From Rossellomorea vietnamensis (GTDB taxonomy: Bacteria; Bacillota; Bacilli; Bacillales; Bacillaceae_B), in NCBI RefSeq assembly GCF_001305855.1, contig NZ_LIXZ01000006.1:150828-214827 (forward strand): a stretch of DNA of 64,000 nucleotides, read 5' to 3'. Below are positions 38,368 through 47,505 of the stretch, in pieces. The notes beneath the pieces are model-generated. The model searched no databases. It was not told the origin of the DNA and saw only the letters and a list, made by a program, of their open reading frames with translations. Position numbers and translations under genes: made by a program. Each line of letters begins with the position of its first letter. The stretch's first letter is position 1.

Positions 38368-38967
38368 ATGCTCTGGCTCATGACGATTTTAAGAAATAAA
38401 ATGTTTTTATGGTTGCTGCTTTTAGTGAATGTATTCGGTACCATCTATGGATACATATGGTATATTCCACAACTCCGAAATACTCCTCCCCAGTTTTTAT
38501 TGTTTGTCCCTGATAGCCCGACAGCCAGTTTGTTTTTTTGTTTCGTATTAATCGCATTTATACTTAAACGTAATTGGCCGATTTTCGAAGTGCTGGCGAT
38601 CATCACCCTGTTTAAATACGGTGTTTGGGCAGTGATCATGAACTTGTTGACCCTCATGGTATCGGGAGATTTGCCTTGGGAAGGGTATATGCTGATGGCT
38701 TCACACGCGGCAATGGCCGTGCAGGGTATCCTATATTCCTCGTTTTATCGGGTGAAGTTGTGGCATATTGCCGCAGGGGCAGTCTGGACCGTCCATAATG
38801 ATATCATCGATTATGTTTATATGCAGTTTCCTGTTTATTCAAGACTCTATATGTATATCCAGAATATTGGATATTTCACTTTCTGGTTAAGTATCATCTC
38901 CATCGCCATTGCGTATTATTTCACCCAGAAAACAAATCGTCTCTCACTTGACTATAAGTTTGACTGA
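38368..38967 (+). CDS. ypjA: DUF1405 membrane protein YpjA
   Basis: Integral membrane protein of 199 residues with about six transmembrane helices, matching DUF1405 in size, topology and position after qcrC. ATG 38368 lies seven nt after GAGGTG; a GTG at 38359 overlaps that site. Function unknown. ypjB follows after 62 nt. Confidence 0.85.
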   Translation: MLWLMTILRNKMFLWLLLLVNVFGTIYGYIWYIPQLRNTPPQFLLFVPDSPTASLFFCFVLIAFILKRNWPIFEVLAIITLFKYGVWAVIMNLLTLMVSGDLPWEGYMLMASHAAMAVQGILYSSFYRVKLWHIAAGAVWTVHNDIIDYVYMQFPVYSRLYMYIQNIGYFTFWLSIISIAIAYYFTQKTNRLSLDYKFD

Positions 38968-39029
38968 TTTATGGTCTACTCTTGTCCACCCCTTCATAAA
39001 CTCTATTAGTAGTTTTAGGGGGGACAAGT

Positions 39030-39821
39030 ATGAAATTAATCCAATTTTTTATCACGCTTTTCTTATTTCTCATTTTAGTACCTCACCCATTAATCGCAGT
39101 AGAATCTCCGTCTCCAATCAACGAGCTCGATGATATATCAGATCAGGCTTTACAGATGACAAAGGCTGGCCGGTATGAAGAAGCCAAGCATCTGTTGGTT
39201 TATTTCTCCGAAGAATTTGCCTCTTTGAGTGCCCAACAGTCCTTCTCGATGGATGAGCTTAGAATTCTTACCATTTCACATAATCTTGCATTGGAAAGTA
39301 TCAACCAATCCTCCCTTGCTCTTGAGCAAAAGGTGAATGCCGTTACGAAGTTCCGCCTGGTGATGGATGCATTAAACAGTCAGCATCAGCCTTTATGGGT
39401 CGAAATGGAAGACCCGATCATGGAAGCCTTTAATGGTGTAAAGGTTGCGGCGGAAAATGGAAACGTTGATGAATACCAAACGACATTGAATGTATTTTTA
39501 TCAAAATATAATATCATTCAACCGAGTATTAAATTGGATATTCCAGTTGAGCGGGCTCAATCACTGGATGCGAGGATCACTTACTTGGATCATTATCGTC
39601 AGGATGTGCTGGAAGGGGAGCAAACGATGAGCGAGCTGACGGCTTTGGAAACGGATCTTCAAAAACTATTCGAGAACATGACAGAGGATGAAGCGGATCC
39701 TTCCCTTTGGTGGGTCATCATATCGACTGGCAGTATCATTGTTTCTACATTATCTTATGTAGGTTGGAGAAAATATAAGGGACAGGGTGAAGTAAAAAAG
39801 TCCGAACGTCAAAAAAATTGA
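39030..39821 (+). CDS. ypjB: sporulation protein YpjB
   Basis: Membrane-anchored protein of 263 residues: an N-terminal signal peptide or anchor (about 3-22), a helical outer domain and a C-terminal transmembrane helix (about 229-246) with a basic tail. It matches YpjB, a sporulation-associated protein of unclear mechanism. GGGGGGACAAG precedes the ATG. Confidence 0.85.
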   Translation: MKLIQFFITLFLFLILVPHPLIAVESPSPINELDDISDQALQMTKAGRYEEAKHLLVYFSEEFASLSAQQSFSMDELRILTISHNLALESINQSSLALEQKVNAVTKFRLVMDALNSQHQPLWVEMEDPIMEAFNGVKVAAENGNVDEYQTTLNVFLSKYNIIQPSIKLDIPVERAQSLDARITYLDHYRQDVLEGEQTMSELTALETDLQKLFENMTEDEADPSLWWVIISTGSIIVSTLSYVGWRKYKGQGEVKKSERQKN

Positions 39822-39881
39822 CAGTACGATGATGGCGCTATAAAATTTAGTTAATCTATACATCTGGAGGTTTTTGCGATA

Positions 39882-40562
39882 ATGGCAGGATTTTTGATTT
39901 ACTTTTTACTCATTGCTCTTATTCCGATAGGAGCACAAATGCGTGTAAAGAGTACGTTTAAGAAATATTCAAGAGTGGCCACCACTTCGGGTATGACCGG
40001 CAGGGAAATGGCCAGAAGGATTCTTGATGAAAATGGCTTGCATAATGTAAAAGTCGTGGAAGGCAGAGGGTTTCTGAGTGATCACTATAATCCTATGACC
40101 AAAACGGTTGCCCTATCACCTGATAACTACCACGGGCACTCGGTAGCCGGGGCGGCAGTGGCTGCGCATGAAGTGGGGCACGCCATACAGGACGCTGAAA
40201 GCTATGCGTTTCTAAGATTCCGCCATGCCCTCGTACCGGTAGCGAATATCGGTTCTAATATGTCCTGGATCTTCTTGATGATCGGTATTTTCACTCAATT
40301 ATCCGGTATGTTCCTGCTCGGGATCATATTGATGGCTGCAGGGGTTGTGTTCCAATTGATCACGCTTCCTGTTGAGTTCAATGCTTCATCGAGGGCCATG
40401 AATCAAATCGTTTCCCTTGGATTGATCCGCAATGAAGAAGAGCGTCATGCCAGGAAAGTGCTGAACGCAGCAGCAATGACTTATGTAGCCGCGGCAGCAG
40501 TCGCAATCATTGAACTGTTAAGACTGGTACTTATTTTCACCGGCATGAATGGTGACGATTAA
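39882..40562 (+). CDS. YugP-family zinc metallopeptidase
   Basis: Membrane-bound metallopeptidase of 226 residues. An N-terminal helix (about 2-18) is followed by a catalytic domain with the zinc motif HEVGHAIQ near residue 96 (HExxH) and then two or three hydrophobic helices. It resembles B. subtilis YugP, which lies elsewhere on that chromosome, so its place between ypjB and ypjC is a difference in gene order. TGGAGG precedes the ATG. Substrate unknown. Confidence 0.87.
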   Translation: MAGFLIYFLLIALIPIGAQMRVKSTFKKYSRVATTSGMTGREMARRILDENGLHNVKVVEGRGFLSDHYNPMTKTVALSPDNYHGHSVAGAAVAAHEVGHAIQDAESYAFLRFRHALVPVANIGSNMSWIFLMIGIFTQLSGMFLLGIILMAAGVVFQLITLPVEFNASSRAMNQIVSLGLIRNEEERHARKVLNAAAMTYVAAAAVAIIELLRLVLIFTGMNGDD

Positions 40563-40571
40563 GAATACAAT

Positions 40572-40615
40572 AAAAGAAGCCGGACTAAAGGGATCCCTTT
40601 AGTCCGGCTTCTTTT
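40572..40615. terminator. bidirectional terminator between metallopeptidase gene and ypjC
   Basis: A near-perfect palindrome of 21-bp arms (40572-40592 with 40595-40615) between convergent genes, flanked by A-rich and T-rich sequence on both sides. Confidence 0.9.
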
Positions 40616-40628
40616 GGTTTGATTCTCT

Positions 40629-41498
40629 CTAGTCCAGTATAGGATTTTTATCTGCATCGAGCGTGAAACCTTCGCCGAGAACGTCATGGACCACAGTGAC
40701 GGATACGAAGGCGTGAGGATCAACGCTTGTGATGATGTTTTTCAGTCTGACGATTTCATTTTTCCCGACTACGCAGTAAAGGACTTCCCGCTCTTGTTTC
40801 GTAAACGAACCGTGGCCGCGTAATACGGTCACTCCCCGGTCCATCTTTTCATTTATGACAGTGGCGATTTCTTCATTGTGTTCTGAAATGATCATGGCCC
40901 CTCTGGCAGCGTAAGCCCCTTCCTGCATGAAATCAATGACCCTTGCAGCCACAAATACAGCAACCAGCGTGTACATCGCTTCCCTGTATTCCAAATACGT
41001 AATGAGTGAGACGCCGATGACGACGGCATCAAACATGAACATCGTCTTTCCCATGCTCCATCCTATGTATTTATGAGCAAGTCGGGCGATGATATCCACC
41101 CCGCCTGTCGTTCCTCCGTATCTGAAAATGATCCCCAGTCCAATTCCAATGAAGACACCCGCAAATAAGGCCGCGAGAAAAAGATCCCCTTCCAGGTTGA
41201 TGGTCATTTGATACCGTTGGAAAATCCATAGAAATACGGATAGAGCTACAGTCCCAATCACCGTATAATAGAAAGCTTTCTTTCCGAGGAGCTTCCATCC
41301 CAGGAAGAATAGGGGTATATTTAAGGCAAGGTTGGAGTACGACGGATCGATATCGAATAAGAAATAAAGGATGAGCGTTATTCCCGTGAATCCACCTTCA
41401 GCCAGTTTATTTTGGATATTAAAATGTACGAGTCCAAAAGCAAATATAGCCGAACCTAATAAGATGAACAATATATTTTTAATACGTAATCCCAACAT
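40629..41498 (-). CDS. ypjC: YitT-family membrane protein YpjC
   Basis: 289-residue protein with about five to six N-terminal transmembrane helices including the glycine-rich RYGGTTGGVDI motif, and a C-terminal DUF2179 cytosolic domain (about 200-285). This is the YitT/UPF0750 architecture. GGAGGGAAACAC precedes the ATG on the minus strand. It is convergent with the metallopeptidase gene and divergent from ypjD. Transport role suspected, substrate unknown. Confidence 0.88.
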   Translation of the reverse strand: MLGLRIKNILFILLGSAIFAFGLVHFNIQNKLAEGGFTGITLILYFLFDIDPSYSNLALNIPLFFLGWKLLGKKAFYYTVIGTVALSVFLWIFQRYQMTINLEGDLFLAALFAGVFIGIGLGIIFRYGGTTGGVDIIARLAHKYIGWSMGKTMFMFDAVVIGVSLITYLEYREAMYTLVAVFVAARVIDFMQEGAYAARGAMIISEHNEEIATVINEKMDRGVTVLRGHGSFTKQEREVLYCVVGKNEIVRLKNIITSVDPHAFVSVTVVHDVLGEGFTLDADKNPILD

Positions 41499-41658
41499 TT
41501 GTGTTTCCCTCCTTTTATAGTATTATCTCGTAGACAGAGACATTATATAAGAAGAAAAACAAACTGGCAACGGAGACTTTCGAAATCAAACGTAATATTT
41601 GTCAAACGGGAAGGATTTAGCTAACATGATAGGAGATAATGAAGGAGTGAGGCTTCTT

Positions 41659-42012
41659 ATGGATAAAAATAAAACGATGAATCAATTACAAAATGAAGTG
41701 GACCAATACATAAGTCAATTCAAAGAGGGTTATTTCAGTCCATTGGCGATGGTGGCGCGTCTTACCGAGGAGCTTGGTGAATTAGCGAGAGAAGTGAATC
41801 ATTACCATGGTGAAAAACCTAAGAAACATACAGAAAAAGAAAACACCATCGAGGAAGAACTGGGAGATCTGTTGTTTGTGGTCATCTGTTTGGCCAACTC
41901 CCTGGATATCAGTCTTGAAGAAGCCCATAATACGGTAATGCATAAGTTTAATACAAGAGATAAAGATCGATGGACCAGAATTGAAAGTGGGGATGAAGAT
42001 GGAGCAAATTAA
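41659..42012 (+). CDS. ypjD: MazG-type nucleotide pyrophosphohydrolase YpjD
   Basis: Small all-helical NTP pyrophosphohydrolase of 117 residues. The MazG motifs [12 protein letters not shown] (ExxE) and [11 protein letters not shown] (ExxD) are clear. ATG 41659 matches the family start; AAGGAGTGAGG lies upstream. dapB starts 14 nt before its stop codon, so the two are coupled. It opens a seven-gene operon ypjD-dapB-mgsA-bshB1-bshA-cca-birA. Confidence 0.92.
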   Translation: MDKNKTMNQLQNEVDQYISQFKEGYFSPLAMVARLTEELGELAREVNHYHGEKPKKHTEKENTIEEELGDLLFVVICLANSLDISLEEAHNTVMHKFNTRDKDRWTRIESGDEDGAN

Positions 42013-42769
42013 CATCACGATTGCAGGACCAAGAGGAAGAATGGGGAAGGAAGCTGTTCAATTGGTGAATGACACCGAACATTTTAACCTTATTAGCGTA
42101 ATCGATCACAAGAAGGAAGCGGATCTGGATGTGCCGGTGTATACAGATATAGAAGCATGCTTTCAACATGAGGCGCCACATGTGTTGATTGACTTGACGA
42201 CACCTGAAGTCGGGTATCATCATACTAAAACGGCCCTGGAATATGGAGTCAGACCGGTTGTTGGGACAACGGGTTTTTCTGCAGATGAACTGGAAGAATT
42301 GAGGGAACTGGCAGAATCCAAGTCGCTTGGATGCATCATTGCTCCCAATTTCGCGATTGGGGCTGTGCTTATGATGAAATTCTCTCAGATGGCAGCAAAA
42401 TATTTCGATGATGTGGAAATCATTGAACTGCATCATGATCGAAAATTGGATGCGCCATCGGGTACGGCTGTGAAAACAGCGGAAATGATTCGGGAAGTAA
42501 GACAATCGAAGGAGCAGGGACATCCTGATGAAAAGGAAACACATAGCGGTGCCAGGGGAGCGAATGTAGATGGGATGCATATTCACAGCGTCCGACTTCC
42601 TGGCCTAATCGCCCATCAGCAGGTGATGTTAGGAGCGGAAGGACAAACATTGACGATACGTCATGATTCCTTTAACAGAGGAAGCTTCATGTCGGGAGTG
42701 AAGGTGTCTGTAGACACTGTCATGAAACTGGACACATTAGTGTATGGACTTGAAAATATATTAGACTAA
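41999..42769 (+). CDS. dapB: 4-hydroxy-tetrahydrodipicolinate reductase
   Basis: Reduces hydroxy-tetrahydrodipicolinate with NAD(P)H in lysine and diaminopimelate synthesis. 256 residues: N-terminal [11 protein letters not shown] nucleotide motif, GTTGF, and the catalytic [18 protein letters not shown] segment. ATG 41999 lies six nt after GTGGGG; ATG 41993 and TTG 41981 are in frame. The start overlaps the ypjD end. mgsA follows after 12 nt. Confidence 0.95.
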   Translation: MEQINITIAGPRGRMGKEAVQLVNDTEHFNLISVIDHKKEADLDVPVYTDIEACFQHEAPHVLIDLTTPEVGYHHTKTALEYGVRPVVGTTGFSADELEELRELAESKSLGCIIAPNFAIGAVLMMKFSQMAAKYFDDVEIIELHHDRKLDAPSGTAVKTAEMIREVRQSKEQGHPDEKETHSGARGANVDGMHIHSVRLPGLIAHQQVMLGAEGQTLTIRHDSFNRGSFMSGVKVSVDTVMKLDTLVYGLENILD

Positions 42770-42781
42770 AGGGTGAGTGTT

Positions 42782-43189
42782 ATGAATATTGCGCTGATTG
42801 CTCATGATAAGAAAAAAGATGATCTTATTCGTTTTGTGCTTGCATACAAATCAATCATAGAGAAACACTCCCTCTTTGCCACGGGTACAACGGGAAAAAG
42901 AATCGGGGAAGAAACGGGTTTATCCGTCCATCGATTCCGGTCGGGTCCTTTGGGAGGGGATCAGGAAATCGGTTCCTACATCGCTAATAATAAAATGGAC
43001 CTTATCCTCTTCTTCCGGGATCCCCTGACCGCACAGCCCCATGAACCGGATGTATCCGCTTTGATCAGGCTTTGTGATGTGTACGCCGTACCGCTCGCGA
43101 CCAATATGGGTACTGCTGAAGTACTGGTAAGGGGTCTTGACAGAGGGGACATCGCGTGGCGGAGTGTAGTGAAAGAGAAGGAGGAATAA
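42782..43189 (+). CDS. mgsA: methylglyoxal synthase
   Basis: Converts dihydroxyacetone phosphate to methylglyoxal and phosphate. 135 residues with [32 protein letters not shown] and [19 protein letters not shown] (catalytic Asp and His). ATG 42782 follows AAAGGGTGAGTG. The next gene, bshB1, belongs to the synthesis of bacillithiol, a thiol that detoxifies methylglyoxal, so the placement is functionally sensible. Only one nt separates it from bshB1. Confidence 0.95.
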   Translation: MNIALIAHDKKKDDLIRFVLAYKSIIEKHSLFATGTTGKRIGEETGLSVHRFRSGPLGGDQEIGSYIANNKMDLILFFRDPLTAQPHEPDVSALIRLCDVYAVPLATNMGTAEVLVRGLDRGDIAWRSVVKEKEE

Positions 43190-43190
43190 T

Positions 43191-43892
43191 GTGGATCAAC
43201 AAATAGACATACTTGCGTTCGGGGCACATGCAGACGATGTGGAGATCGGTATGGGAGGGACCCTGGCGAAATATGCTGCTGCGGGAAAGAATATTGTCAT
43301 CTGCGATATGACAGAGGCAGAGCTGTCTTCCAATGGGACGGTTTCCTTGCGAAAAGAGGAAGCGCTGATGGCAGCAGATATATTAGGGGCATATAAGAGA
43401 GTGACCCTCGATATACCTGATCGGGGAATATACATAACGGACGAACACATTGAGAAAGTCGTCAACTTGATTAGAACGTATAAACCGAAAGCAATATTTG
43501 CGCCATTTGACCAAGATCGCCATCCTGATCATGGAAATGCTTCCCGACTGGTGAAAGAGGCATTTTTCTCTGCGGGAATCCGGAAGTTTCATTCCGAAAC
43601 CCCGGTCCATAAAGCGGATCACCTCTATTTCTATATGATCAACGGGTTTCATAAACCTCAATTTGTCGTGGATATCGAGCCGTATATGCAAGCAAAGATT
43701 GCCAGCCTTCAAGCATACGGAAGCCAATTCTCTAAAGGATCCGGCGGGGTGTCGACACCTTTAACAGACGGATACATCGAAGCCGTCGAAGCAAGGGAGA
43801 GAATGATGGGGAAAGAAGCCGGACTCCGCTATGCAGAAGGATTCTTTTCCTATAACACCCTTATCTTGCATAATGATTTGTTAGGAGATTAA
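43191..43892 (+). CDS. bshB1: bacillithiol biosynthesis deacetylase BshB1
   Basis: Zinc-dependent deacetylase that turns GlcNAc-malate into GlcN-malate, the second step of bacillithiol synthesis. The 233-residue LmbE-type protein has the zinc motif AHADDVEIG (variant of AHPDD) and [11 protein letters not shown] 43191 follows GGAGGAATAAT. bshA starts four nt after the stop. The third enzyme, bshC, is not in this window. Confidence 0.94.
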   Translation: MDQQIDILAFGAHADDVEIGMGGTLAKYAAAGKNIVICDMTEAELSSNGTVSLRKEEALMAADILGAYKRVTLDIPDRGIYITDEHIEKVVNLIRTYKPKAIFAPFDQDRHPDHGNASRLVKEAFFSAGIRKFHSETPVHKADHLYFYMINGFHKPQFVVDIEPYMQAKIASLQAYGSQFSKGSGGVSTPLTDGYIEAVEARERMMGKEAGLRYAEGFFSYNTLILHNDLLGD

Positions 43893-43896
43893 GTGT

Positions 43897-45021
43897 ATGA
43901 AGAAGTTGAAGATAGGAATTACCTGCTATCCGACGGTTGGAGGATCAGGGGTAGTAGCGACGGAGCTCGGGAAATTACTGGCTGAGAAGGGCCATGAAAT
44001 ACATTTTATTACTTCGAGCATCCCGTTCAGATTGAACAAGATGTATCACAATATTTATTTTCATCAAGTGGAAGTGAGTCAATATTCAGTGTTTCAATAT
44101 CCTCCTTATGATCTCGCGCTGGCGAATAAGATGGCGGAAATCACTGACCGGGAAAACCTGGATATCCTCCACGTTCATTACGCGATCCCCCATGCTGTCT
44201 GTGCCATATTGGGGAAACAAATGTCCGGAAAAGACGTAAAGATCGTCACCACATTACACGGCACGGATATTACGGTTCTTGGGTACGATCCATCTCTGAC
44301 AGGGGCCATCCGCTTCGGCATTGAAAAGTCGGATGTCGTGACCGCGGTTTCTTCTGCTTTAGTAAAACAAACCCATGATTTGATCCAGCCTGATAAAGAG
44401 ATTCAAACAGTTTATAATTTCATTGATGAGAGGGTATACCGGGAAGTGGATTCCAGCCATCTGAGAAGCGAATATGGAATTAAGGATCATGAAAAAGTCA
44501 TCATCCATGTATCAAACTTCCGTGGTGTGAAAAGGGTGACCGATGTAGTCGCTTCCTTCCATCTCATCCAGAAGGAAATTCCATCCAAGCTTCTCCTAGT
44601 AGGGGACGGACCTGAAATGACACTCATATGCAAGCAGGTAAAGGAGCTTGGATTAGAAGACCGGGTTTTATTCCTTGGGAAACAGGATAATCTGGAAGAA
44701 CTTTATTCGATCAGCGATATCAAACTATTACTTTCAGAAAAAGAGAGCTTCGGCTTAGTCGCACTCGAGGCGATGGCTTGTGGTGTTCCAAGCATCGGAA
44801 CGAATGTTGGCGGTATCCCTGAAGTGATCGAGGATGGATACAACGGCTTTATTTGTGAAATCGGAAACGTCAAACAAGTTGCCGGAAAGGCATTGCAATT
44901 GCTGAAGGACGAGGAGCTCCATATGGAACTATCGAAGAATGCCCTCCATACGGCACGGACGAAATTTCACTCGAGCAAAATAGTCGAACAGTATGAACGA
45001 ATCTATAAGAATCTTTTGTGA
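43897..45021 (+). CDS. bshA: L-malate glycosyltransferase BshA (bacillithiol)
   Basis: GT4 glycosyltransferase that joins GlcNAc from UDP-GlcNAc to L-malate, the first bacillithiol step. 374 residues: N-terminal [19 protein letters not shown], central HGTDITVLG, and C-terminal [21 protein letters not shown] with the donor-binding glutamates. It overlaps the open frame of cca by four nt, though the real cca start is 48 nt further on. Confidence 0.95.
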   Translation: MKKLKIGITCYPTVGGSGVVATELGKLLAEKGHEIHFITSSIPFRLNKMYHNIYFHQVEVSQYSVFQYPPYDLALANKMAEITDRENLDILHVHYAIPHAVCAILGKQMSGKDVKIVTTLHGTDITVLGYDPSLTGAIRFGIEKSDVVTAVSSALVKQTHDLIQPDKEIQTVYNFIDERVYREVDSSHLRSEYGIKDHEKVIIHVSNFRGVKRVTDVVASFHLIQKEIPSKLLLVGDGPEMTLICKQVKELGLEDRVLFLGKQDNLEELYSISDIKLLLSEKESFGLVALEAMACGVPSIGTNVGGIPEVIEDGYNGFICEIGNVKQVAGKALQLLKDEELHMELSKNALHTARTKFHSSKIVEQYERIYKNLL

Positions 45022-45068
45022 ACAGCCAGGGATCTGTGAAGACGATTCAAGAAAAGCAGGTGTTAAGA

Positions 45069-46262
45069 ATGTTACCGACCATATTCCAACAAGCTGTTCC
45101 CGTATTAAAAAAGCTTGAAAAGGCAGGGTTCGAAGCCTATTTCGTTGGAGGATCTGTCCGGGATCACTTACTTGGCAGAACGATCAATGACGTAGATATC
45201 GCCACTTCTGCCTATCCGGAAGAGGTAAAAGTGGTATTCCATAGAACAATTGATATCGGTATTGAACATGGAACGGTCCTCGTTTTGGAAGGGGGCAGAG
45301 AATATGAAATCACCACGTTCAGAACCGAGTCTGCCTATACGGATTATAGAAGACCTGATAAGGTGGAATTTATCCGTTCACTAGACGGGGACTTGAAGCG
45401 CCGGGATTTCACCATGAACAGCATGGCCATGAACGGGGATGGCTTGATCATTGATCCTTATCATGGTAAAGAAGATATACATAATCGGTTGATACGGACC
45501 GTAGGCTCACCGGAAATGAGGTTTACTGAAGATGCCTTGCGCATGATGAGGGCAGTCCGGTTTGTCAGTCAGCTCGGCTTCAGTCTCGAACCCTCTACAT
45601 TAACAAGCCTTAGGGAGCACTCGCGGCTGCTCGAGCATATAGCAGTCGAACGAAAAACAATGGAATTCGAGAAAATACTGGCTGGCCAATGGAAACAGGA
45701 AGGGCTGAACCTCCTTGTGGACACCAATTTGTATAAGGAGCTTCCTTTTCTAAGTGGATACGGCGCAGAGCTCAAAGCGTTGGCAGACCTCCCTGGTTTG
45801 GACATATTAAATAACGATCAAGCCTGGCTTCTCTTATTGACATATATAGGGGAGGCAGATGTGCAGGGCTTTCTGAAAGGGTGGAGACTTCCTGTCAAAA
45901 TGATCAGGAGCCGATCCAAAGAGCTTGAAATTTTAAAGGAACGTAAATCTGGATGGACAAAGACTTTGCTATATCATGCCGGGCTAGAAGCTGCACTTAA
46001 TGTCGAGAAGGTATACGGCTGCCTGGAACCGTCATCAGCCGTTTCGGTGGAAAGAGTAATGGAGCAATATCGGAAGCTCGCAATCTCGTCCAGGCAGGAA
46101 CTCGATGTAACAGGTACGGACTTAATGGCATGGTCCGGCCAAAAGGGTGGTCCATGGGTGAAAGAACGATTGCTTGAAATTGAATCAGCTATCATTAATG
46201 AAAGTATCCCAAATGATAAAGAAGAGATAAGGAGGTGGCTCGCAACATGCAATCGACTATAA
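45069..46262 (+). CDS. cca: CCA-adding tRNA nucleotidyltransferase
   Basis: Adds CCA to tRNA 3' ends. 397 residues, as in B. subtilis. The class II nucleotidyltransferase motif GGSVRDHLLGRTINDVDIAT carries the metal-binding aspartates; RRDFTMNSMAM and the EDALRMMRAVRF segment follow. ATG 45069 is chosen over GTG 45018 because family proteins begin just before this point and AGGTG lies upstream. It overlaps birA by 16 nt. Confidence 0.95.
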   Translation: MLPTIFQQAVPVLKKLEKAGFEAYFVGGSVRDHLLGRTINDVDIATSAYPEEVKVVFHRTIDIGIEHGTVLVLEGGREYEITTFRTESAYTDYRRPDKVEFIRSLDGDLKRRDFTMNSMAMNGDGLIIDPYHGKEDIHNRLIRTVGSPEMRFTEDALRMMRAVRFVSQLGFSLEPSTLTSLREHSRLLEHIAVERKTMEFEKILAGQWKQEGLNLLVDTNLYKELPFLSGYGAELKALADLPGLDILNNDQAWLLLLTYIGEADVQGFLKGWRLPVKMIRSRSKELEILKERKSGWTKTLLYHAGLEAALNVEKVYGCLEPSSAVSVERVMEQYRKLAISSRQELDVTGTDLMAWSGQKGGPWVKERLLEIESAIINESIPNDKEEIRRWLATCNRL

Positions 46263-47230
46263 GAAAAAAAGTCCTTCAAGCGTTATTCGAATCGGATCAG
46301 GAATTTTTATCAGGACAAGCCCTTGCTGATATTGCGGGTTGTTCCCGAACTGCGATCTGGAAGCATATCGAAGAGCTTCGTAAAGAAGGTTTTGTATTGG
46401 AAGCGGTAAGAAAAAAAGGATACCGGATCATTGAGACTCCTGACAGTGTCACAGAAAGTAAAATACGTTTAGGCCTGCAAACCAATACGTTAGGATCCGT
46501 GATCCATTATGAAGAATCTGTTCCAAGCACCCAGCGGATCGCTCATACCCTTGCAAGTGATGGAGCGGAAGAAGGTACGTTGGTCATTGCTGACGAACAG
46601 ACTGCCGGAAGGGGCAGATTGATGAGGGAGTGGCATTCTTCAAAAGGTACGGGTATTTGGATGAGCTTAATCTTAAAGCCGCATCTGCCGCCTCAAAAGG
46701 CCCCTCAATTTACACTCATTGCAGCCGTGGCCGTGGTTCAGGCGATCGAGGAGGTTACAGGCCTCCATCCAGAGATTAAATGGCCAAACGATATACTCAT
46801 TGATGGGAAAAAGGTGACGGGCATCCTGACGGAACTTCAGGCTGAATCGGATAAAATCAATTCCATCATCATCGGGATCGGGATGAATGTCAACCAGACG
46901 AAAGACCACTTCCCCGATGAGATTCAGAAGATTGCAACGTCGCTAGCCATCGAGGAAGGAAGTTCATTATCAAGATCTGTCATTGTCCAAAGATTACTTG
47001 AACGGATCGAGGCGTTGTATTCACTCTACATGAAAGAAGGATTCACACCGATCAAGCTTTTATGGGAAAGCTATGCCATCAGTATCGGGAAGAAGATCCG
47101 GGCAAGGACCATCAATGGAACCATTGAAGGCAGGGCACTCGGAATCACGGATGAAGGAGTTCTGAAGATCGAAGACTCAGGAGGGACGATCCATCAGATC
47201 TACTCTGCCGATATTGAAGTAAATGTATGA
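46247..47230 (+). CDS. birA: biotin-protein ligase / biotin operon repressor
   Basis: Attaches biotin to carboxylases and represses biotin genes. 327 residues: winged helix-turn-helix (about 5-60, DIAGCSRTAIWKHIEELR), then the ligase core with GRGRLMREWHSSKGTGIWMSL and the catalytic lysine region KWPNDILIDGKKVTGIL, and a C-terminal SH3-like domain. ATG 46247 lies about eight nt after AAGGAGG; the open frame begins a little earlier inside the ribosome site. Last gene of the ypjD operon. Confidence 0.95.
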   Translation: MQSTIRKKVLQALFESDQEFLSGQALADIAGCSRTAIWKHIEELRKEGFVLEAVRKKGYRIIETPDSVTESKIRLGLQTNTLGSVIHYEESVPSTQRIAHTLASDGAEEGTLVIADEQTAGRGRLMREWHSSKGTGIWMSLILKPHLPPQKAPQFTLIAAVAVVQAIEEVTGLHPEIKWPNDILIDGKKVTGILTELQAESDKINSIIIGIGMNVNQTKDHFPDEIQKIATSLAIEEGSSLSRSVIVQRLLERIEALYSLYMKEGFTPIKLLWESYAISIGKKIRARTINGTIEGRALGITDEGVLKIEDSGGTIHQIYSADIEVNV

Positions 47231-47238
47231 ACGAGTAG

Positions 47239-47274
47239 CGGGATGGAAATCTGTGTAGCCATCCCGTTCTTTTA
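47239..47274 (+). terminator. terminator of the ypjD-birA operon
   Basis: CGGGATGG (47239-47246) pairs with CCATCCCG (47259-47266) around a 12-nt loop, then TTCTTTT. The next promoter's -35 region falls inside it. Confidence 0.78.
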
Positions 47275-47283
47275 TGGTATAAT
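47275..47283 (+). promoter_or_regulatory. extended -10 promoter of the panB leader
   Basis: TGGTATAAT: perfect -10 with TGn extension, about 220 nt upstream of panB. Transcription would start near 47290. Confidence 0.55.
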
Positions 47284-47289
47284 CCAATT

Positions 47290-47441
47290 GGGCAGTATCC
47301 TAGGAACTGCACCTCGAAAGAACGTACATTCAATTTTCAATACTATTTCTGCCTTGATCCATTGTGGACTGGGACAGAGGGTCGAAACAATGATATAAAA
47401 CACTTATGATCCTTCTGTCATTTTTTTCAGGAGGTTTTTTT
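47290..47441 (+). ncRNA. candidate structured leader or small RNA upstream of panBCD
   Basis: A predicted RNA of about 150 nt from the promoter at 47275 to a terminator at 47411-47441 (CCTTCTG with CAGGAGG, then seven T). GACAGAGG (47373-47380) can instead pair with CCTTCTGTC (47411-47419, one bulge), which would destroy the terminator: mutually exclusive folds as in attenuators. A 5' stem GCAGT with ACTGC around CCTAGG lies at 47293-47310. I recognise no known riboswitch or T-box. Confidence 0.45.
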
Positions 47442-47451
47442 GTTTTCAATA

Positions 47452-47465
47452 TGAAAGTGCTTTCA
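47452..47465 (+). promoter_or_regulatory. candidate cre (CcpA) site upstream of panB
   Basis: TGAAAGTGCTTTCA matches the cre consensus TGWAARCGYTWNCW at 13 of 14 positions (T instead of C at position 7) and has 6-bp inverted arms. It lies 41 nt before the panB start, just after the leader terminator. Could alternatively bind another LacI-type regulator. Confidence 0.42.
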
Positions 47466-47505
47466 TTTCGTTTCGTCACCTCTGACTGAAAAGAAGGAGG
47501 ATCAC

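Noticed and set aside
47290..47441. 6S RNA or known riboswitch in the panB leader
   Set aside because: The ends do not form the long closing stem of 6S RNA, and none of the class-defining motifs that I know is visible.
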